DNA of 64,000 nucleotides from Planctomycetota bacterium (GTDB lineage Bacteria; Planctomycetota; Phycisphaerae; Phycisphaerales; UBA1924): positions 1 through 64,000 of the forward strand of contig CAUJHH010000074.1 in assembly GCA_963204725.1 (NCBI GenBank), given 5' to 3'. Shown here one piece after another: positions 8,891 through 16,906 of this stretch. The translations under genes and the position numbers were made by a program. How positions within the stretch are numbered: the stretch's first letter is position 1; every line of letters begins with the position of its first letter. A model generated the notes under the pieces. It did not search any database and was not told the origin of the DNA. It worked only from the letters and a program-made list of their open reading frames with translations.

Positions 8891-9742
8891 ATGCGGATTC
8901 TCTTGACGAACGATGACGGGATTCGGGCTCCGGGGATTGTGGCGATGCACGACGCGCTGATTGATGCGCGTTCGGAGCATGGTGGGCCGTTGTTGCTGCC
9001 CTCGGCGTTTCGGCGTGGGGCGACGCATGAGTTTGGTGAGGTGACGCCGATTGCGCCGCTGACGGTGCAATCGGCGACGGGGCATGGGGTGACGTTTCAC
9101 AAGCCTCTGATGGTGGAGGAGGTTCGGGTCAACGATCGGATGGGGGGGATCGCGGTGGATGGGCGTCCGGCGGACTGCGTGAAGCTGGCGATCTCTTCGC
9201 TGTGGCCGGAGCGGCACGGGCAGGGCGCGCGTCCGGATCTGTTGATCAGCGGGATGAACGCGGGGGCGAACTGCGGGATCAATGTGATCTATTCGGGGAC
9301 GGTGGCGGCGGCGATTGAGGGGGCGTTCCTGGGCGTGCCGTCGATCGCGGTGTCGATGATGCTGCGGCCGGGGCCGCTGCTGTTCGAGGTGGGGGCGCGG
9401 TGGGCGCGTGAGGTGATCGAGCGGTTGTTGTCGCAGGGGTTGCCGGATGCACACGAGATCATCAGCATCAACATCCCGACGCCGGAGCGTGACGGGCCGT
9501 GCCCACCGGTGCGGGTCTGCCCGATGAACACGCACGGGCTGGTGGACGCGTATGAGCGGCGGACGTCGCCGGGCGGGGACGTGTACTACTGGGCGGCGGG
9601 GCACGGGCTGGACTTCCACGCGACAGATGCGGGGACGGATGTTGCGGAGTTGATGGGTGGGTGCGTGACGGTGACGCCCTTGCGGTATGACCTGACGCGT
9701 CACGAGACGGCGACGAAGTGGAGCAAGCGGCTGGGGTTGTGA
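8891..9742 (+). CDS. surE: 5'-/3'-nucleotidase SurE
   Basis: Metal-dependent survival protein SurE, 283 residues, which dephosphorylates nucleoside monophosphates. The N terminus MRILLTNDDGIRAPG carries the metal-binding Asp-Asp pair (residues 8-9), and ISGMNAGANCGINVIYSGTV supplies the Asn ligand and the following conserved helix. GRPADCVKLAI is also a SurE signature. The ATG at 8891 begins directly at the first beta strand; an in-frame ATG ten codons earlier would add an unconserved leader. Apparently monocistronic. Confidence 0.95.
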   Translation: MRILLTNDDGIRAPGIVAMHDALIDARSEHGGPLLLPSAFRRGATHEFGEVTPIAPLTVQSATGHGVTFHKPLMVEEVRVNDRMGGIAVDGRPADCVKLAISSLWPERHGQGARPDLLISGMNAGANCGINVIYSGTVAAAIEGAFLGVPSIAVSMMLRPGPLLFEVGARWAREVIERLLSQGLPDAHEIISINIPTPERDGPCPPVRVCPMNTHGLVDAYERRTSPGGDVYYWAAGHGLDFHATDAGTDVAELMGGCVTVTPLRYDLTRHETATKWSKRLGL

Positions 9743-10028
9743 GCGAGAGGATCCGGCAGCGACAAAGGGCCTTTCGAGACGAGATGCTCCTGGCGTTTGA
9801 ATCGGTTGAGCGGTGCGATCTCATGAATCGGCCCGCTCTGGGAGTGAGCACGCGGCGATTTGCAGAACGCTTGTTTGAGAGGCCGTGCCGACCGTGCGCC
9901 TGGTACTCCGGGTGCTTCGCCTCGATGCGACAACCGAGAATCTGCGGGGCGTGGCGGGACGAGAAATCGCTATGTGGTCGCGTCGGGAGGGGTTAGACTG
10001 GGATCTACGGGACTTGAGAGGAGCGATC

Positions 10029-11420
10029 GTGGGCGTGTGCGCGGCGAGCATTGTCTCTTTCGGGTTGCTCTTGCTGGCTGCGGCTCCGGCGCACGCGCAG
10101 CGGACGATGCTGGCGCGCGAGGCGATCAAGGCGGATACCGATGGCGACGGGCTTCCTGATGACACGGACGCGTGTCCTGGGGTGGTCTACGTGCCGGGAT
10201 TCGAGTGGAGCGTGTGCGGGCCGATGGACCTCAATCCGGCCAACGATGCGGCAGCCGAGTGCAAGGCGCGGGAGCGGGTCGCGAACGTGATTTTCACGGG
10301 CGGGGTCTTTGTCACGCATGTTTCGTTCGCCGTCGTGAAGAACGGGCGTGTGCACTTTGCGGATTCGTTCGAGTATCTCGGAGGGGGGCAGTTCGCCCAC
10401 GACCCCGCGGGCATCCATCGCCTCTTTCGCATCGGCTCGACGAGCAAGTCGGTGACGGCCGTGGCGGCGAAGGTGATGGAGGAGCGGGGGGAACTCTCGC
10501 TGGACGACTTTGTGAGCGATGACGACGGAACGCGGGTTCTCGTCGGCGGCGAGCGGACGCTGCGGAATCTGCTGAGCCATCGCGGGGCGTTCCGCACAGA
10601 TAGCGGCGTGTATCTGTTCAGCTATCCCGGCGATCTGGCGGCGTTCTGGGCGGAGCCGGATGATCTGGTCTCACCGCACTATGACAGCGCGCCCTACGGG
10701 AATCTCGGCGGCGGTTACAGCTACTCGGCGTTCAATTACTCGCTTGCGGGCGCATATCTGGCGCATCGCGCGGGGGTCTCTTTCGATACAACGTTGCAGC
10801 AGCGGGTGTTCGATGATTCGAGCATGTGCACCGCGACGCTGGACGGAGATCGAGCGGTGGGAACCGCGATCGGGAGTGGATGGGGCTTGTCGCAGGGTGC
10901 GGTCATGCACGTCGGGCCGTACATCAATCTCTATAGCCAGAGTGATCCGCGGTGCGAGGACAATTTCTATAGCAGCGAGGACCTTCCGGGCGACGCGTAT
11001 AGCTGGCAGTACTACCACGTCGACGAGGCGGATGCGGAGGCGCGGGATCCGGCGGGGGGTGTGATCGCCTCGGTGATCGACATGGCGCACTTTGCAGAGA
11101 CGCTGCTGGACAGCTATCACGGGCGAGGCGGTTTGCTGTCGCCACAGGGCGTGCGGGAGTTGTGGACCGCGACCTCGGATCTCGGATGCGGCACAGGATG
11201 TCCGTATGAGCGGTACTACGGGTTGGGGTTCTTTACGAACTCAACGAGCGGCGTTGGAGTGACGCAGGTGGGGCATGGGGGCAGCCGCGCGGGATTTGCG
11301 AGCGCGTTCGTGATCCGGCCCGAGGCGGACATGGCGGTGTGCATTCTCGTCAACGCGGACGTCAGCACCGTGACGCTGTCGAACCTGGCGAAGGCCATTC
11401 TGGACGATTTCGGGCATTGA
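10029..11420 (+). CDS. Secreted beta-lactamase-fold serine hydrolase with calcium-loop repeat
   Basis: Predicted exported serine hydrolase of 463 residues in the beta-lactamase/class C esterase family. A signal peptide ends at AAPAHAQ. Next comes a thrombospondin type-3-like calcium loop, DTDGDGLPDDTDACPG, before the catalytic domain. The active-site S-x-x-K is STSK with Ser at residue 137; YSAFNY replaces the usual YSN motif, and GHGGSRAGF supplies the H-x-G region. The GTG at 10029 is preferred because GAGAGGAG lies about five bases upstream and the signal peptide then starts at once; ATG codons at 9972 and 9885 would add a long non-hydrophobic leader. Substrate unknown. Confidence 0.8.
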   Translation: MGVCAASIVSFGLLLLAAAPAHAQRTMLAREAIKADTDGDGLPDDTDACPGVVYVPGFEWSVCGPMDLNPANDAAAECKARERVANVIFTGGVFVTHVSFAVVKNGRVHFADSFEYLGGGQFAHDPAGIHRLFRIGSTSKSVTAVAAKVMEERGELSLDDFVSDDDGTRVLVGGERTLRNLLSHRGAFRTDSGVYLFSYPGDLAAFWAEPDDLVSPHYDSAPYGNLGGGYSYSAFNYSLAGAYLAHRAGVSFDTTLQQRVFDDSSMCTATLDGDRAVGTAIGSGWGLSQGAVMHVGPYINLYSQSDPRCEDNFYSSEDLPGDAYSWQYYHVDEADAEARDPAGGVIASVIDMAHFAETLLDSYHGRGGLLSPQGVRELWTATSDLGCGTGCPYERYYGLGFFTNSTSGVGVTQVGHGGSRAGFASAFVIRPEADMAVCILVNADVSTVTLSNLAKAILDDFGH

Positions 11421-11440
11421 GCGTGCGGTGACGTGCGCGT

Positions 11441-11914
11441 TCAGGGTTGTTCCGTGCGGGGAGTGGGTTCACGCCAGGGGATGCTGGGTGTGCGTTCTTC
11501 CTTGCCACCCTCCCATTCGATGGCGGAGATCTGGAATTGGCGTGCGCCGTGCTGGTAGCCGATGGCGCCGGGGGCGGTCCACGGGGTCGGGATGCCGAGT
11601 GCGGGGTGGTCGATGACGAACCGTCCGTAGGAACCGTCGTCGGTCTGCACGGTGATCTGAACTGATTGGCGGACGGGTGCGCTGATGAGGATGGAGCCGT
11701 CTTCGCCGGTGACGGTGCGATTGCGGTCGAAGCGGCTGATGCTTGTGCCGCGCGTGTCGCGGATGGTGACATCGGCTCCTGCGACCGCGTCGAGCGTTGT
11801 CGCGTCGCGGACCATGAGGAGCATGGTGCGGTCGCCGGCGCATGCGCCGAGCGTGAGGGCGAGCGAGACGAGGAAGGTGGAGCGGATCGAGCGGATCAAC
11901 AGCGGTGTGGACAT
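11441..11914 (-). CDS. Small lipoprotein with Ig-like/transthyretin-like domain
   Basis: Predicted lipoprotein of 157 residues. The hydrophobic signal SLALTLGAC gives a clear lipobox. The mature part reads like a carboxypeptidase-regulatory or invasin Ig-like domain: VRDATTLDAVAGADVTIRD, then TGEDGSILISAP. The ATG at 11914 is preceded by AAGGAGG at good spacing. It converges with the serine hydrolase gene, leaving 20 bases between stop codons. No enzymatic motif is present; the role is probably structural in the envelope. Confidence 0.7.
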   Translation of the reverse strand: MSTPLLIRSIRSTFLVSLALTLGACAGDRTMLLMVRDATTLDAVAGADVTIRDTRGTSISRFDRNRTVTGEDGSILISAPVRQSVQITVQTDDGSYGRFVIDHPALGIPTPWTAPGAIGYQHGARQFQISAIEWEGGKEERTPSIPWREPTPRTEQP

Positions 11915-11919
11915 GACGC

Positions 11920-12015
11920 CTCCTTGCGGGCTTGTGGGCCCACGAGGCATTGTTGGCACGGGTTGGGGTGATGGACGCGGAGGGGTTCAGATCGTGTGGG
12001 GGCGGCGGCGCGTGC
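11920..12015. other. End region of the lys operon
   Basis: About 95 bases separate the lipoprotein start from the homocitrate synthase stop. No clear intrinsic terminator was found for the operon here. Confidence 0.4.
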
Positions 12016-13218
12016 TCAGGCGTGTGCGAGTTCTGGTGTGGGAAGCGGTGTGGGCGAGGGGGCGGGAACTGGTGCGCTGGCGCTCGCGTGCCGGTGGATG
12101 ATGGCGTCGACGTGATCGAGGGTGAGGTGGCCGAGGTCGGCGGCGGCCTTGATCTCGTTGGTGAGGGCGCGGGCCTGGTCATCGGTGAGGGAGAGGCCGA
12201 GCTGCTCGGCGCGGGCGCGGACCGCGTTCCAGCCGGTGAGCCGGTGGGCCACGTGGATGTAGCGGTTGAGGCCGAAGTCTTCGGGGCGGAGCGCCTCGTA
12301 GGCGGAGGGGTCGTTCAAGACGGCCTTGGCGTGGATGCCGGCCTTGTGGGTGAAGGCGGCGAAGCCGGTGATGCAGGTGTTGAAGGGCACGTCGATGGAG
12401 CAGAGGCGGGCGACGGCGTGGTCGATGTCGTGGAGGAGCGGGAGGCGGTAGCGCTGTCGGATGAGTTCGGGGCTGTCGGCGTAGAGGCGTGCGATGAGGC
12501 CGCCGAGCGAGGTGATGCCGTTGCGTTCGCCGATGCCGAGGACGGTGGTGTCGATGTGTGTCGCGCCGGCGTGGAGGGCGGCCCAGGCGTTGGCGACGGC
12601 GCATCCGGTGTCGTTGTGACCGTGGAACTCGATGTCGAGCTTCGGGCCGATGGCGGCGCGGACGGCGCGGACGGTGTCGGCGACGCGGAAGGGATCGGCG
12701 ATGCCGACGGTGTCGGCGATGCCGACGCGATGGATGCCGAGGGGCGCGACGGCCTCGTAGACGCGCAGGATGTCGGAGAGGTCGGAGCGGAAGGAATCTT
12801 CGGTGCTGAAGCGGACCTCGACACCGGCCTCGACGGCGATGGGGATGACATCGCGCGCCAGGGCGATGATCTCGTCGATCGACTTGCCGTGGCCGAAGCG
12901 GCGGAGTTGGGACGAGGTGCCGATGACGATGTCGACGCCGTGGACGCCGGTGGAGAGGGCGAGCTTCACGTCGTCGGGGTGGCAGCGGGTGTGGGTGAGG
13001 ATGCGGGCGCGGAGGCCGAGCGAGGCGATGGTGGCGCAGTCGTCGCGTGAGGCGGGGGAGGCGGCGGGGCTCGTGAGCTCGAGGTAGTCAACGCCGAAGG
13101 CATCGAGCATGGTGGCGATGCGGATCTTCTGCTGGGTGGTGAAGAAGGCGTTGGCGAACTGCTCGCCCTCGCGGAGGGTGGACTCGATGATGCGGACACG
13201 GGAGGCGGGGGAGGACAT
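12016..13218 (-). CDS. hcs: Homocitrate synthase
   Basis: First enzyme of the alpha-aminoadipate route: acetyl-CoA plus 2-oxoglutarate to homocitrate. It is 400 residues and of the DRE-TIM metallolyase family. The N terminus [12 protein letters not shown] contains the catalytic Arg-Glu pair (Arg16, Glu17), EFHGHNDTG gives two metal-ligand histidines (199 and 201), and [11 protein letters not shown] marks the second half. The sequence belongs with Lys20/NifV-type homocitrate synthases rather than LeuA, and the neighbours (homoaconitase, homoisocitrate dehydrogenase, LysW genes) support this. It is the last gene of the lys operon and lies 160 bases after the dehydrogenase gene, with dispersed repeats in the gap. 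Confidence 0.9.
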   Translation of the reverse strand: MSSPASRVRIIESTLREGEQFANAFFTTQQKIRIATMLDAFGVDYLELTSPAASPASRDDCATIASLGLRARILTHTRCHPDDVKLALSTGVHGVDIVIGTSSQLRRFGHGKSIDEIIALARDVIPIAVEAGVEVRFSTEDSFRSDLSDILRVYEAVAPLGIHRVGIADTVGIADPFRVADTVRAVRAAIGPKLDIEFHGHNDTGCAVANAWAALHAGATHIDTTVLGIGERNGITSLGGLIARLYADSPELIRQRYRLPLLHDIDHAVARLCSIDVPFNTCITGFAAFTHKAGIHAKAVLNDPSAYEALRPEDFGLNRYIHVAHRLTGWNAVRARAEQLGLSLTDDQARALTNEIKAAADLGHLTLDHVDAIIHRHASASAPVPAPSPTPLPTPELAHA

Positions 13219-13254
13219 GGGTGGATCCGTGATAATGAGTTGATCTGGAAGAGA

Positions 13255-13400
13255 GGAGTTTGAACGCGAGGGTCGCGAAGAACACGAAGGAAGTCGAGAT
13301 GTGGTTGAGAGCCGAGAGGAGAGAGGATCGGTCTGAACGGGAGCGGCTTCTTCGTGGCTTCATGACCCGGTGGCTGTGTCACTGAGTCGCTGTGTCACTG
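13255..13400. repeat. Dispersed repeat elements between two lys genes
   Basis: The 160-base gap between homoisocitrate dehydrogenase and homocitrate synthase holds an element of the form GAACGCGAGGGTCGCGAAGAACACGAAGG (about 13262-13291, written here as one family name only: the 'GAACGCGAAG' element), also seen near 14611 and 21181. A 12-base direct repeat, GCTGTGTCACTG, lies at 13373-13384 and 13389-13400; the first copy contains the TGA stop of the dehydrogenase gene, so the last codons of that gene come from repeat sequence. Confidence 0.65.
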
Positions 13401-14554
13401 CCCACCCGTTTGTCGTCGTTTGACCAGAGGTTGCGTCGGATCGTGTCGGTGAGGGACTGTGTGGAGCCCGTGCCCTTGAGATCGGGTGTGAGGGTGGAAG
13501 GGGGTGCATCGGCGAGCGTGCGCGCGACGGCGCGTTCAATGCGCTCGGCGACATCGGGCTGGTTGATGTGGCGGGCGAGCATCGCGCCGGAGAGGATCGC
13601 GGCGATGGGGTTTGCGATGTTCCGGCCCGCGATGTCGGGCGCGGAGCCGTGGACGGGCTCGAAGAGGGCGTGGGTGTCGCCGATGCTGGCGGAGGGCGCG
13701 AGGCCGGGGCCTCCGGAGAGACCGGCGGCGAGATCGGAGAAGATGTCGCCGAAGAGGTTCTCGGCGACGACAACGGCGTAGCGAGTCGGGTCCATCGCGG
13801 CGTGCATGCACGCGGCATCGATGTTCTCGATCTCGAGCGCGACATCGGGGAAGTCGGCGGCGACGGCGCGGGCGGCGTCGAGCATGACTGAGCCGGTGGC
13901 GCGGAGGATGTTGGGCTTCTCGAGGAGTGTGACGCGGGCGGGGGCGTTGCGGGCGAGCGCGCGAAGGCGGGCCTGCTCGAACGCCGCGCGGACGATGCGG
14001 CGCGAGGCGTGGTCGGTGGTGATGCGAGCGGAGAGGGCGATGCGGCCCGTGGTGCGCTCGCAGAGCGTGGCGAGGTCGTAGTGGATCATCGCGGCGCGTT
14101 CGGTGTCGAGATTGTCGAGCTCGATGCCGCAGTAGAGGCCCTCGGTGGACTCGCGGACTGTGAGGATGTTTGTGTCGGGGTGGATGCAGGGGACGCCCGG
14201 CCAGGCGCGAGCGGGGCGGAGGCAGGCGTAGAGATCGAGTTCGCGACGAAGACGGACGATGGGGGAGCGGTAGCGAACGCCGCGATCGCGAAGGTGGGGG
14301 GCGAGCTCGCGCGCGGCATCGGCCTCGGGCTTGCTGGTGATCGCGCCCATGAGCGTCGCGGCGGAGGTGCGCACGGCGTCGAGCGTGTCGGAGGGGAGCG
14401 GTTCGCCATGCGCGCACCACTCGGCCCATCCGATGGCGTGGGTGGAGAAGGTCGCGCTGAGACCGGCATCGACGAGGATGGAGTGGGTGGCGGCGGTGAC
14501 CTCGGGGCCGATGCCGTCGCCGGGGAGGAGCGTGATGTGTGGGATGGGATTCAT
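13379..14554 (-). CDS. Homoisocitrate dehydrogenase (IPMDH/ICDH family)
   Basis: NAD-dependent beta-decarboxylating dehydrogenase of 391 residues. Predicted to convert homoisocitrate to 2-oxoadipate. LLPGDGIGPEVT opens the fold; VRESTEGLYCGIE, LLEKPNILRATG and ENLFGDIFSDLAAGLSGGPGLAPSA are signature segments, and EPVHGSAPDIAGRNIANPIAA binds the cofactor. Sequence alone cannot separate it from isopropylmalate dehydrogenase; the operon of LysW genes and homocitrate synthase decides the call. The ATG at 14554 starts right at the first strand. The final residues (SDTATQ) are encoded within a local 12-base repeat and are likely an accidental extension. Confidence 0.85.
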   Translation of the reverse strand: MNPIPHITLLPGDGIGPEVTAATHSILVDAGLSATFSTHAIGWAEWCAHGEPLPSDTLDAVRTSAATLMGAITSKPEADAARELAPHLRDRGVRYRSPIVRLRRELDLYACLRPARAWPGVPCIHPDTNILTVRESTEGLYCGIELDNLDTERAAMIHYDLATLCERTTGRIALSARITTDHASRRIVRAAFEQARLRALARNAPARVTLLEKPNILRATGSVMLDAARAVAADFPDVALEIENIDAACMHAAMDPTRYAVVVAENLFGDIFSDLAAGLSGGPGLAPSASIGDTHALFEPVHGSAPDIAGRNIANPIAAILSGAMLARHINQPDVAERIERAVARTLADAPPSTLTPDLKGTGSTQSLTDTIRRNLWSNDDKRVGSDTATQ

Positions 14555-14560
14555 AAGAGA

Positions 14561-14645
14561 CCACAGAGAACACGGAGAGCGCGGAGTGACGCAGAGGGGA
14601 AACAGGGGGTTGAACGCGAAGATCGCGAAGGACACGAAGCGAGGC
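14561..14645. repeat. Composite dispersed repeat (CCACAGAG + GAACGCGAAG elements)
   Basis: A composite of about 85 bases fills the gap between the fused homoaconitase gene and the dehydrogenase gene. It starts CCACAGAGAACACGGAGAGC, continues with GCGGAGTGACGCAGAGGGG, and ends with GAACGCGAAGATCGCGAAGG. The same order of elements recurs at 21136-21213 between lysW and lysX, so this is a real two-part repeat unit rather than chance similarity. No open reading frame or terminal inverted repeat with target duplication is evident. Confidence 0.75.
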
Positions 14646-14659
14646 GAGGAAGAGACAGA

Positions 14660-16906
14660 TCAGGGCGAAAGGTGAACAGCGAAGATGCCGGGCAGTGAGA
14701 GGGGCTTGGATGGAGCGTGATTGGAGAGGGGAACTGGGCTGCTGTGAGCGTTGATGGAGTGGCGCGTGTGGTGGAGCGTGGCGCGGGCCCAGGGTTCCAC
14801 GCCGCCGGAGTCGAGGAGGGAGCGCATGAAGGGCGCGAGCGGGCGAAGAGGGAGAGCGATGGGCGCGGCGGCGGAGTTCATGGTGGGCAGATGGAGCGTG
14901 AGAGTTGAGGATTCCAGATCGAGTGTGATGGATGGGCCGAGGCGCGGGTGGGTGATCTCTCGTGAGCCCCCGTGTTCCCGGGCGAGCTGCGCGAAGAGGG
15001 ATTCGAGCTCGGGGCACTCGAGCGCGAGAAGGCCGTTGTTGATGGCATTGCGGAGGTAGGTGGCGTTGATGGAGACGGCGATGACGGCGGCGATGCCGCG
15101 GTGCTTGAGCGCGGTGGCGGCTTGTTCGCGAGAACTGCCTCGCCCGAAGTTGCGGCCGGCGAGGATGATGTCGCCGGCGCGGATGTGTGGCGCGATGGAG
15201 GGCGAATCGGCGGGATCGAGATTCTCGAACATGACCGAGCCCATGTCGGCGGGGGACATGTCGTTGCGATAGGTGTGACGCCCGGCGTAGATGGCGTCGG
15301 TCGAGATATCGGATTCGGGGAGGAGGATGGCGCGGGGCGGAGAGGCAATAGGCAGTGGGGATGAGGCACTGGGCACTGGGCACTGGGCAATGGGGGGAGA
15401 AGACACGGAAGCAGCGTGTTCACCACGGGGGGCCACGGAGGGCCACGGAGGTGTGAGCGGCGAGTGTTCTTGAGGAGATTGCGGGGTCGCTTGAAGTGCG
15501 CCATTCACTTCGCATTGCGTATTGCTTCCTGTCCCTTGTCTCGCCTTTGTGCTCTCTGTGTCTCTGTGGTGAGTGTCTTCTTCGGATAGCAGATCTGGCG
15601 TGGTGATGTATCCGGCGATAGCGGAAGCGGCGACGATGGCGGGGCTGGCGAGGTAGACCTGTGCGGAGCGGTCGCCCATGCGTCCGGGGAAGTTGCGGTT
15701 GGTGGCGGAGATGGCGGTCTGGTTGGGGCTGAGCGTGCCGCTGCCGAGGCCGATGCACGGGCCGCAGCCGCTGGGGAGCGGGGTTGCGCCGCAGGCGAGG
15801 AGTGTCTGCCAGATGCCCTGGGCCTCGGCCTCGCGCTGGATGTCGGCGGAAGCGGCGGCGATGTAGAGGGTCACGAGCGGATGGATGTGGCGACTGCGGA
15901 CGACATCTGCGGCTTGCGCGAGATCGGGGAGGCGAGCGTTCACGCAGGAGAGGAGGTAGGCGACGTCGATGGGGATGCGCCGTGCGGCGAGTTCGGAGGC
16001 GGGCGTCGCCACGTCGGTGCGGTTGGGGCCGGCGATGGAGGGCTCGACGGTGGAGAGATCGAGCGTGAGTGTGCGGGCGTAGCGGGCGTCGGGATCGGGC
16101 GCGAGATGCGTTTCGCGTGCGAGCGCGCTCTCGGGCGACATCAGGGCGCGTGCGGCGAGATAGTCGACGACGGCGCCGTCGGATTGCATCACACAGGCGA
16201 TCGCGCCCCACTCGGTGGTCATGTTGGCGATGGCGATGCGGTCGCTGATGGAGAGCGTGGAGAGGCCGGGCCCGGTGAACTCCGCGACGGCGTTCTGGAG
16301 ATCGGTGGGGAAGCGTGCGCAGAGCGCGATGATCACGTCCTTGCCCGTGACGCCCGGCGCGAGCGTGTTGATGAGGCGGATGTTGACGACGGGCGGGATG
16401 TGCCACCAGGTAGAGCCGGTGGCCCATATGACGGCGGCATCGGTGCGGACGACGGGGAGGCCGAGTGCGCCGAGCGCGCCGTAGGCGTTGGCGTGGGAGT
16501 CGGAGGCGACGACGAGTGTGCCGGGGAGGACGTGGCCCCGGTCGAGCATGAGCTGGTGGCCGATGCCGCTGCCGGCGCGGTGGAAAGGGAGCGCGTGGGT
16601 GCGTGCGAAGCGCTCGATGGTGGCGTAGCGGGCGAGGTTGTCGGAGGTGTGGTTCTGGATGTCGTGGTCGAGTGCGAGGACGGGCTGAGAGGAGTCGAAG
16701 ATGGCGGGGGTGAGTTCTGGCTGGCTATCGCCGGACGCGAAGAGGCCGTTGAACTTGGGGATGACGGCGGCGGAGTTGTCGTGCGTCAGGATGCGGCGCG
16801 GGCGGATCTGGACAAAGTCGCCCTGGCGCGGGGGCGTGCTCTTGTCGGCCGATGCACCGGCGAGGTGGAGGCCGACGATCTTCTCGGTGAGCGTGAGCCC
16901 GTTCAT
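14660..16906 (-). CDS. lysTU: Single-chain homoaconitase (LysT-LysU fusion)
   Basis: Fe-S hydro-lyase interconverting homocitrate and homoisocitrate. In LysW-pathway bacteria the enzyme is normally two chains; here one 748-residue chain holds both. Residues 1-441 are the large subunit, with SDSH at 136-139 and [4Fe-4S] cysteines in LLSCVNAR (321) and SGCGPCIGLGSG (381, 384). Residues 525-705 are the small swivel domain, with AGRNFGRGSSREQA at 583-596. Between them lies an ~80-residue Pro/Ser/Thr-rich linker (442-524) read from repeat DNA at 15335-15583. The last ~40 residues are also low-complexity. The reading frame is continuous. The TGA of lysTU is followed by repeats; its ATG overlaps the lysK stop by four bases. 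Confidence 0.88.
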   Translation of the reverse strand: MNGLTLTEKIVGLHLAGASADKSTPPRQGDFVQIRPRRILTHDNSAAVIPKFNGLFASGDSQPELTPAIFDSSQPVLALDHDIQNHTSDNLARYATIERFARTHALPFHRAGSGIGHQLMLDRGHVLPGTLVVASDSHANAYGALGALGLPVVRTDAAVIWATGSTWWHIPPVVNIRLINTLAPGVTGKDVIIALCARFPTDLQNAVAEFTGPGLSTLSISDRIAIANMTTEWGAIACVMQSDGAVVDYLAARALMSPESALARETHLAPDPDARYARTLTLDLSTVEPSIAGPNRTDVATPASELAARRIPIDVAYLLSCVNARLPDLAQAADVVRSRHIHPLVTLYIAAASADIQREAEAQGIWQTLLACGATPLPSGCGPCIGLGSGTLSPNQTAISATNRNFPGRMGDRSAQVYLASPAIVAASAIAGYITTPDLLSEEDTHHRDTESTKARQGTGSNTQCEVNGALQATPQSPQEHSPLTPPWPSVAPRGEHAASVSSPPIAQCPVPSASSPLPIASPPRAILLPESDISTDAIYAGRHTYRNDMSPADMGSVMFENLDPADSPSIAPHIRAGDIILAGRNFGRGSSREQAATALKHRGIAAVIAVSINATYLRNAINNGLLALECPELESLFAQLAREHGGSREITHPRLGPSITLDLESSTLTLHLPTMNSAAAPIALPLRPLAPFMRSLLDSGGVEPWARATLHHTRHSINAHSSPVPLSNHAPSKPLSLPGIFAVHLSP
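15335..15583. repeat. Repeat cluster encoding the homoaconitase linker
   Basis: Three repeat families lie inside the lysTU reading frame. At 15353-15398 are copies of GGGCACT, GGCAATGGGG and similar, the same family as the arms at 19043-19145. At 15420-15452 is CCACGGGGGGCCACGGAGGG and at 15544-15573 is its inverted relative CTCTGTGTCTCTGTGGTG, the CCACAGAG family seen at 14561 and 21136. In other positions of this operon these families are intergenic; here they are translated as linker. Confidence 0.75.

Noticed and set aside
13379-16906. leuB/leuCD for leucine synthesis
   Set aside because: No leuA-type synthase with regulatory domain is present; the synthase is of homocitrate type and the neighbours are LysW genes.
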